From the NCBI RefSeq assembly GCF_964028355.1, contig NZ_OZ034761.1:620001-684000 (forward strand): a DNA stretch of 64,000 bases, in the 5' to 3' direction. The notes under the pieces are model-generated. The model made no database searches. It was not told where the DNA came from and saw only the letters and a program-made list of their open reading frames with translations. The DNA is from Wolbachia endosymbiont (group B) of Gerris lacustris (GTDB taxonomy: Bacteria; Pseudomonadota; Alphaproteobacteria; Rickettsiales; Anaplasmataceae). This document shows, one piece after another, positions 60,724-64,000 of this stretch. Position numbers and translations under genes: made by a program. How positions within the stretch are numbered: the stretch's first letter is position 1; every line of letters starts with the position of its first letter.

Positions 60724-61515
60724 TCAGCAAAGAGGTTGTACTGAAGAGGTATATAAGTGGAGATTGCCCAATACCCTAAAGCCTAATCTCTTATAAAGGT
60801 TTACAGAAGGTTTCATGCAATGTGCTACTATGTATTTGCATTCAAATTGCCTAGCTATCTTTATTCTTTCTAGAACCATTTGAGTTCCTATTCCACGATC
60901 CCTGTAAATTGGTAAAACTCCATCGCTATAAAAACCAGCTATGCGGTCTTGAACATAAAGACCGCATGTTCCAACAATTTCGTTATTTAGCATTACAAGA
61001 AAAAATCTTAACCTTGAGCTCTTATCATCATAATTCGATAATTGGCGAAAAAATGTGCTAACAATACTAATTCTGTGATAAAAAATTTTAGAAGTGTGTA
61101 AATCTAATTGCTCTAAGAGCTCACTACTATTTACAACATTGAACTTCAAATTTGGAACAGCATCATCAGGCAAAAAATAATCTTTTATATTGAGTAAAAC
61201 TTTTTTTGGTGTGCTAACGTGTTTTATTTCGCATTTTTCTAAAATACCCCCTATTTTTATACGTGGACTTATTATCCATGTTGCTTCTATATTTCGTGCT
61301 TTGAGATAATCTAGAGTTCTGCATATCGAAAGCTCAGTACATTGATCTTCACAAAACACAAAATTAAATAACGACTCCCTGGTACCATTTACTGTAAATA
61401 TAATATTATCAAATCTATCATGTATTTCCCATTTGGACAAGTTCGTTGCATAAAGTATATAATCCTTTAGGTTTTGAATAATTAAGCTTGAGTAATAAAT
61501 TTTTTTATTCTGCAT
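60724..61515 (-). CDS. GNAT-family N-acetyltransferase
   Basis: 263 residues. The C-terminal GNAT fold shows acetyl-CoA-binding PIYRDRGIGTQMV and the final YKRLGFRV. The N-terminal ~130 residues are not recognised. Its start overlaps the end of pgpA by 11 bases. Substrate unknown. Confidence 0.8.
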   Translation of the reverse strand: MQNKKIYYSSLIIQNLKDYILYATNLSKWEIHDRFDNIIFTVNGTRESLFNFVFCEDQCTELSICRTLDYLKARNIEATWIISPRIKIGGILEKCEIKHVSTPKKVLLNIKDYFLPDDAVPNLKFNVVNSSELLEQLDLHTSKIFYHRISIVSTFFRQLSNYDDKSSRLRFFLVMLNNEIVGTCGLYVQDRIAGFYSDGVLPIYRDRGIGTQMVLERIKIARQFECKYIVAHCMKPSVNLYKRLGFRVLGNLHLYTSSVQPLC

Positions 61516-61987
61516 AAATCAACAATAAACAATAAAAGGCTCCTATAAAAATAAAGGCTAAAATTGCAGCTACAACATCATCTAGCATAATACCTAAAGG
61601 ACCTTTTGTACTTTTATCAATCAAATTTATAGGCCACAGCTTTATTATATCAAAAAACCTAAAGGAGAAAAAGCACACTAACAATACAGAGCTATTCATT
61701 TCTTGTTCTAATAATATTGAAACTAGAAGTACTGTCAGCAATTGACCAACTACTTCATCAATTACTACCTCTTTTGGATCATGCGAAGCTTTGTAATGTT
61801 GTATATAATTGCCTGTAGACCATAATCCAACCAAGAATAAAAAAAAAATAATTGCTGTACCTAAAATTCTGTCATTGAGTAATATAGGAACAATTGGGTA
61901 AGCAGCCAAGCTGCCTATAGTACCTGGCATGTTTTTTACCGTGCCAGATAGCCACCATGTTGATATTAATTTATATAAAAATTTCAC
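61505..61987 (-). CDS. pgpA: Phosphatidylglycerophosphatase A
   Basis: 160 residues. Removes phosphate from PGP to give phosphatidylglycerol. PgpA motifs NMPGTIGSLAAYP and DPKEVVIDEVVGQLL, several membrane segments. Follows gpsA by 19 bases; both steps belong to phospholipid synthesis from glycerol-3-phosphate. Confidence 0.93.
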   Translation of the reverse strand: MKFLYKLISTWWLSGTVKNMPGTIGSLAAYPIVPILLNDRILGTAIIFFLFLVGLWSTGNYIQHYKASHDPKEVVIDEVVGQLLTVLLVSILLEQEMNSSVLLVCFFSFRFFDIIKLWPINLIDKSTKGPLGIMLDDVVAAILAFIFIGAFYCLLLIYAE

Positions 61988-62006
61988 AATATACCGAAAT
62001 ATAAAA

Positions 62007-62984
62007 CTAATTTACAAGAACAGAAATAGTATCTTCTATAGAAGTATTTTCATATAGCAATCTATAGATTGCTTCACATATGGGCATTTTTATCTTTAGC
62101 TTTTCTGCTAAATCAAATGCAGACTTAGCAGTGTTAAAACCTTCAATTACCGACTTACCTTCTGATAAAATCTGTTGAGCACTAGAACCATTACTATTAG
62201 CTACTTTAGATCCAAAAGATAAATTTCTTGAATTTAATGATGTGCATGTCACAACCAAATCGCCTAAGCATGCTGGTCCAAGTAGTGTATTTATATCTAC
62301 ATTACCGTCACCAACTTTTGCTGAGTATAAAGCCTTAATTTCACTCATACTTTTCGTAATTAATGCTGCATGAGCATTAAACCCAAACCTACCTAGAACA
62401 ACCCCACATGCTATAGCAAAAACATTCTTTAACGCTGCACAAACCTGTATTCCTATAACATCGCTACTAAGGTACAATTTAATATTTTCTTGCTGTAACT
62501 CTGATACTAATTTTGAACCTAATACTTCATTTTGACATGCAAGAACCATCGAATATGGTAATTTTCTTGCAACTTCTATAGCAAAGCTAGGACCAGAAAA
62601 AACAGCAAGAGGATTATTAGGTAAAACTTCATTGACTATTTCACTAGGTAATTTTAATGTAGATTTTTCTATTCCTTTACAAGCCAAAATTATTGCTACA
62701 TTTTTTTTTAGGTTACAATCATTCAATTGATGACATATCTCCCTTAGAGACTGAGTGGGAATAGCTAGAATTATTACTGAAGCATTAACTGCATCTTCAA
62801 TAGCTAATTTTACTGATACATTATCAGAAATTGGACAATCAGGTAGCTTGTCACTTTCTCTTTTCTCTTTAATTGATTCAAATATGGCCTTATTGCGAGT
62901 CCACAAAATTACATTTTTCTTACTACTTAATGAAATCGCAATTGCTGTACCCCATGCGCCAGCACCTAAAACTGATATTATCAC
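62007..62984 (-). CDS. gpsA: Glycerol-3-phosphate dehydrogenase (NAD(P)+)
   Basis: 325 residues. Reduces dihydroxyacetone phosphate to sn-glycerol-3-phosphate for phospholipids. N-terminal Rossmann motif VLGAGAWGTAIA, catalytic lysines in FSGPSFAIEVARKLP and CAALKNVFAIACGV, and GPACLGDLVVTCTS. First gene of gpsA-pgpA-GNAT-PAS. Confidence 0.96.
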   Translation of the reverse strand: MIISVLGAGAWGTAIAISLSSKKNVILWTRNKAIFESIKEKRESDKLPDCPISDNVSVKLAIEDAVNASVIILAIPTQSLREICHQLNDCNLKKNVAIILACKGIEKSTLKLPSEIVNEVLPNNPLAVFSGPSFAIEVARKLPYSMVLACQNEVLGSKLVSELQQENIKLYLSSDVIGIQVCAALKNVFAIACGVVLGRFGFNAHAALITKSMSEIKALYSAKVGDGNVDINTLLGPACLGDLVVTCTSLNSRNLSFGSKVANSNGSSAQQILSEGKSVIEGFNTAKSAFDLAEKLKIKMPICEAIYRLLYENTSIEDTISVLVN

Positions 62985-63168
62985 TCAATATTCCTGAAAG
63001 TATTACTTATAATTTAAAACTGTAGAATAAGTAAATTAAAAATATAACATAGAAGTATAAAATAGTTTAAATATCTATTAACCTAATACCAATTCCCGCT
63101 ATACAAGCAACGAATAGACAATAATGGAAAAAAAGCCATACTGGAGTAAGTAAAATAGCGAGGTTTAG

Positions 63169-63648
63169 ATGGCATTAAGATCAAAATTATTGGATGAAAA
63201 AGTGGTGGAATCAGCAAAAGAGATGCTGAAGAAAGTAAGAAATAATGCGTATGTTGCAAAAAAACTAAATGCTGTAATTGCAGCAAAAAAGCACAGTATA
63301 ACAGCTGTAGCAAAAATATGTTGCATTTCGAGAAAGGCAATTACTACATGGATAAAGCACATAAAATTTGGAAGAGAAGAAAAATTATTTTCTCCACCTC
63401 AACGCCGTAGAAAAACTATATTGAACCAAAGTCAACTTGAACAAATTGAGGTGTGGATAGAGGAAAACCCCAATATTACTATTAGAGAAATGAGAATAAG
63501 AATCCAAGAAAGATTTGGTTTGAATATCAGCAAATCCACAATACATCGTAATATGCAAAGAATGAAATTCTCATATATCACACCAAGACCAGTTCATAGT
63601 GGACAGGATAAAAATAAGCAAGAGGAGTTTAAAAAAAAACCTCAATGA
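63169..63648 (+). CDS. IS630 copy G, ORF A
   Basis: 159 residues, QRRRK variant like copies E and F. Confidence 0.86.
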   Translation: MALRSKLLDEKVVESAKEMLKKVRNNAYVAKKLNAVIAAKKHSITAVAKICCISRKAITTWIKHIKFGREEKLFSPPQRRRKTILNQSQLEQIEVWIEENPNITIREMRIRIQERFGLNISKSTIHRNMQRMKFSYITPRPVHSGQDKNKQEEFKKKPQ

Positions 63649-64000
63649 AACTATTGTCATGCATTCTGAAAAAGAGCTATTTTTCTTCGATGAATCACGG
63701 TTTGGTACACATTCAAAAGTTGGACATGGGTGGTTTAAAAAAGGCAGTAGGACACAGGTTAAGGTAAAATTAGGTAGGGAAAATTTTTATCTCTATAGTG
63801 CAGTTAATCCCAGAAATGGAGAGAATTTTAGCTTATTTGCACCAAACGTCAACACTGCTTGTATAAATATATTCCTTGAACAGATGTCGCAATATTTAGG
63901 AATACGAAAGGCTTTTCTCGTGATGGATTGCGCTAGTTGGCATAAGTCAAAAAGTTTAAAGATACCTAAAAATATCGAAATTATATACCTACCACCATAC
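63599..64000 (+). CDS. IS630 copy G, ORF B, partial
   Basis: First 134 codons of the catalytic frame; both aspartates (FFFDESRFG, LVMDCASW) are inside the window and the glutamate is not. Confidence 0.82.
   Translation, partial: MDRIKISKRSLKKNLNETIVMHSEKELFFFDESRFGTHSKVGHGWFKKGSRTQVKVKLGRENFYLYSAVNPRNGENFSLFAPNVNTACINIFLEQMSQYLGIRKAFLVMDCASWHKSKSLKIPKNIEIIYLPPY

Larger units (their letters stand above)
63087..64000 (+). mobile_element. IS630-family element, copy G, cut by window edge
   Basis: Starts TACCAATTCCC after TAA (63084-63086). The first 914 bp match copy F closely. The right end lies beyond the window, so its junction cannot be judged. Confidence 0.9.

Noticed and set aside
1..64000. 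CRISPR array, WO prophage genes, cif-type genes, secretion system genes
   Set aside because: No spaced direct repeats, no phage structural proteins and no such families were recognised on either strand.

Overview
The window looks like chromosomal DNA of a Wolbachia endosymbiont (Alphaproteobacteria, Rickettsiales). The base composition is AT-rich. Typical alphaproteobacterial housekeeping genes (ftsZ, tig-clpP-clpX-lon, rpsB-tsf-pyrH-frr, sdhA, sdhB, nuoE, prfB, sodB) are mixed with ankyrin-repeat genes, small lineage-specific membrane or coiled-coil proteins, a group II intron and very many insertion sequences. The genus is an inference from gene content and IS types. No rRNA, CRISPR array, WO prophage, type IV secretion or cif genes are visible.

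Layout. 1-12,508: an IS256 copy, mgtE, prfB with its +1 frameshift site, an nhaC pseudogene, an ankyrin gene broken by an IS5-type element and cut off by IS630, nested IS256 copies, an IS1 relic and a BON lipoprotein. 12,762-22,514: tRNA-Leu, tig-clpP-clpX-lon, mrdA and a polysaccharide deacetylase (opposite strand), and the first 80% of comM, cut by IS630. 23,618-54,067: a block holding sdhA, dapD, a DUF2610-type gene pair, a MidA-like methyltransferase, IS5, a hypothetical gene wrecked by IS630 and a group II intron, sodB, an M16 protease, tgt, nuoE, a second broken ankyrin gene, an IS630/IS256/IS4 cluster, pstS, frr-pyrH-tsf-rpsB, tRNA-Asp, yajC, glmS and three lineage-specific ORFs. 55,174-63,085: the missing comM C-terminus, a membrane protein with a clear terminator, ftsZ, an EVE-domain protein, ybeY, sdhB, a PAS protein, a GNAT enzyme, pgpA and gpsA. 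An eighth-kilobase-scale IS630 copy runs off the right edge.

The main structural story is IS630-driven rearrangement. Seven near-identical IS630 copies of about 1.1 kb are present. The trinucleotides at their ends show which copies are simple insertions and which are recombinant. comM can be rebuilt exactly from halves 32.7 kb apart, and the inner flanks of the same two IS630 copies carry two matching halves of an IS4-type element. This is what is expected if the intervening ~30 kb was integrated as one unit by recombination between IS630 copies.

The core genes form coherent sets: protein folding and proteolysis (tig, clpXP, lon), translation (rpsB, tsf, frr, prfB, ybeY, tgt, two tRNAs), respiration (sdhA, sdhB, nuoE), phospholipid synthesis (gpsA, pgpA), and a remnant lipid II/peptidoglycan toolkit (glmS, dapD, mrdA, polysaccharide deacetylase) that fits a wall-poor intracellular bacterium still using these precursors for division with ftsZ.
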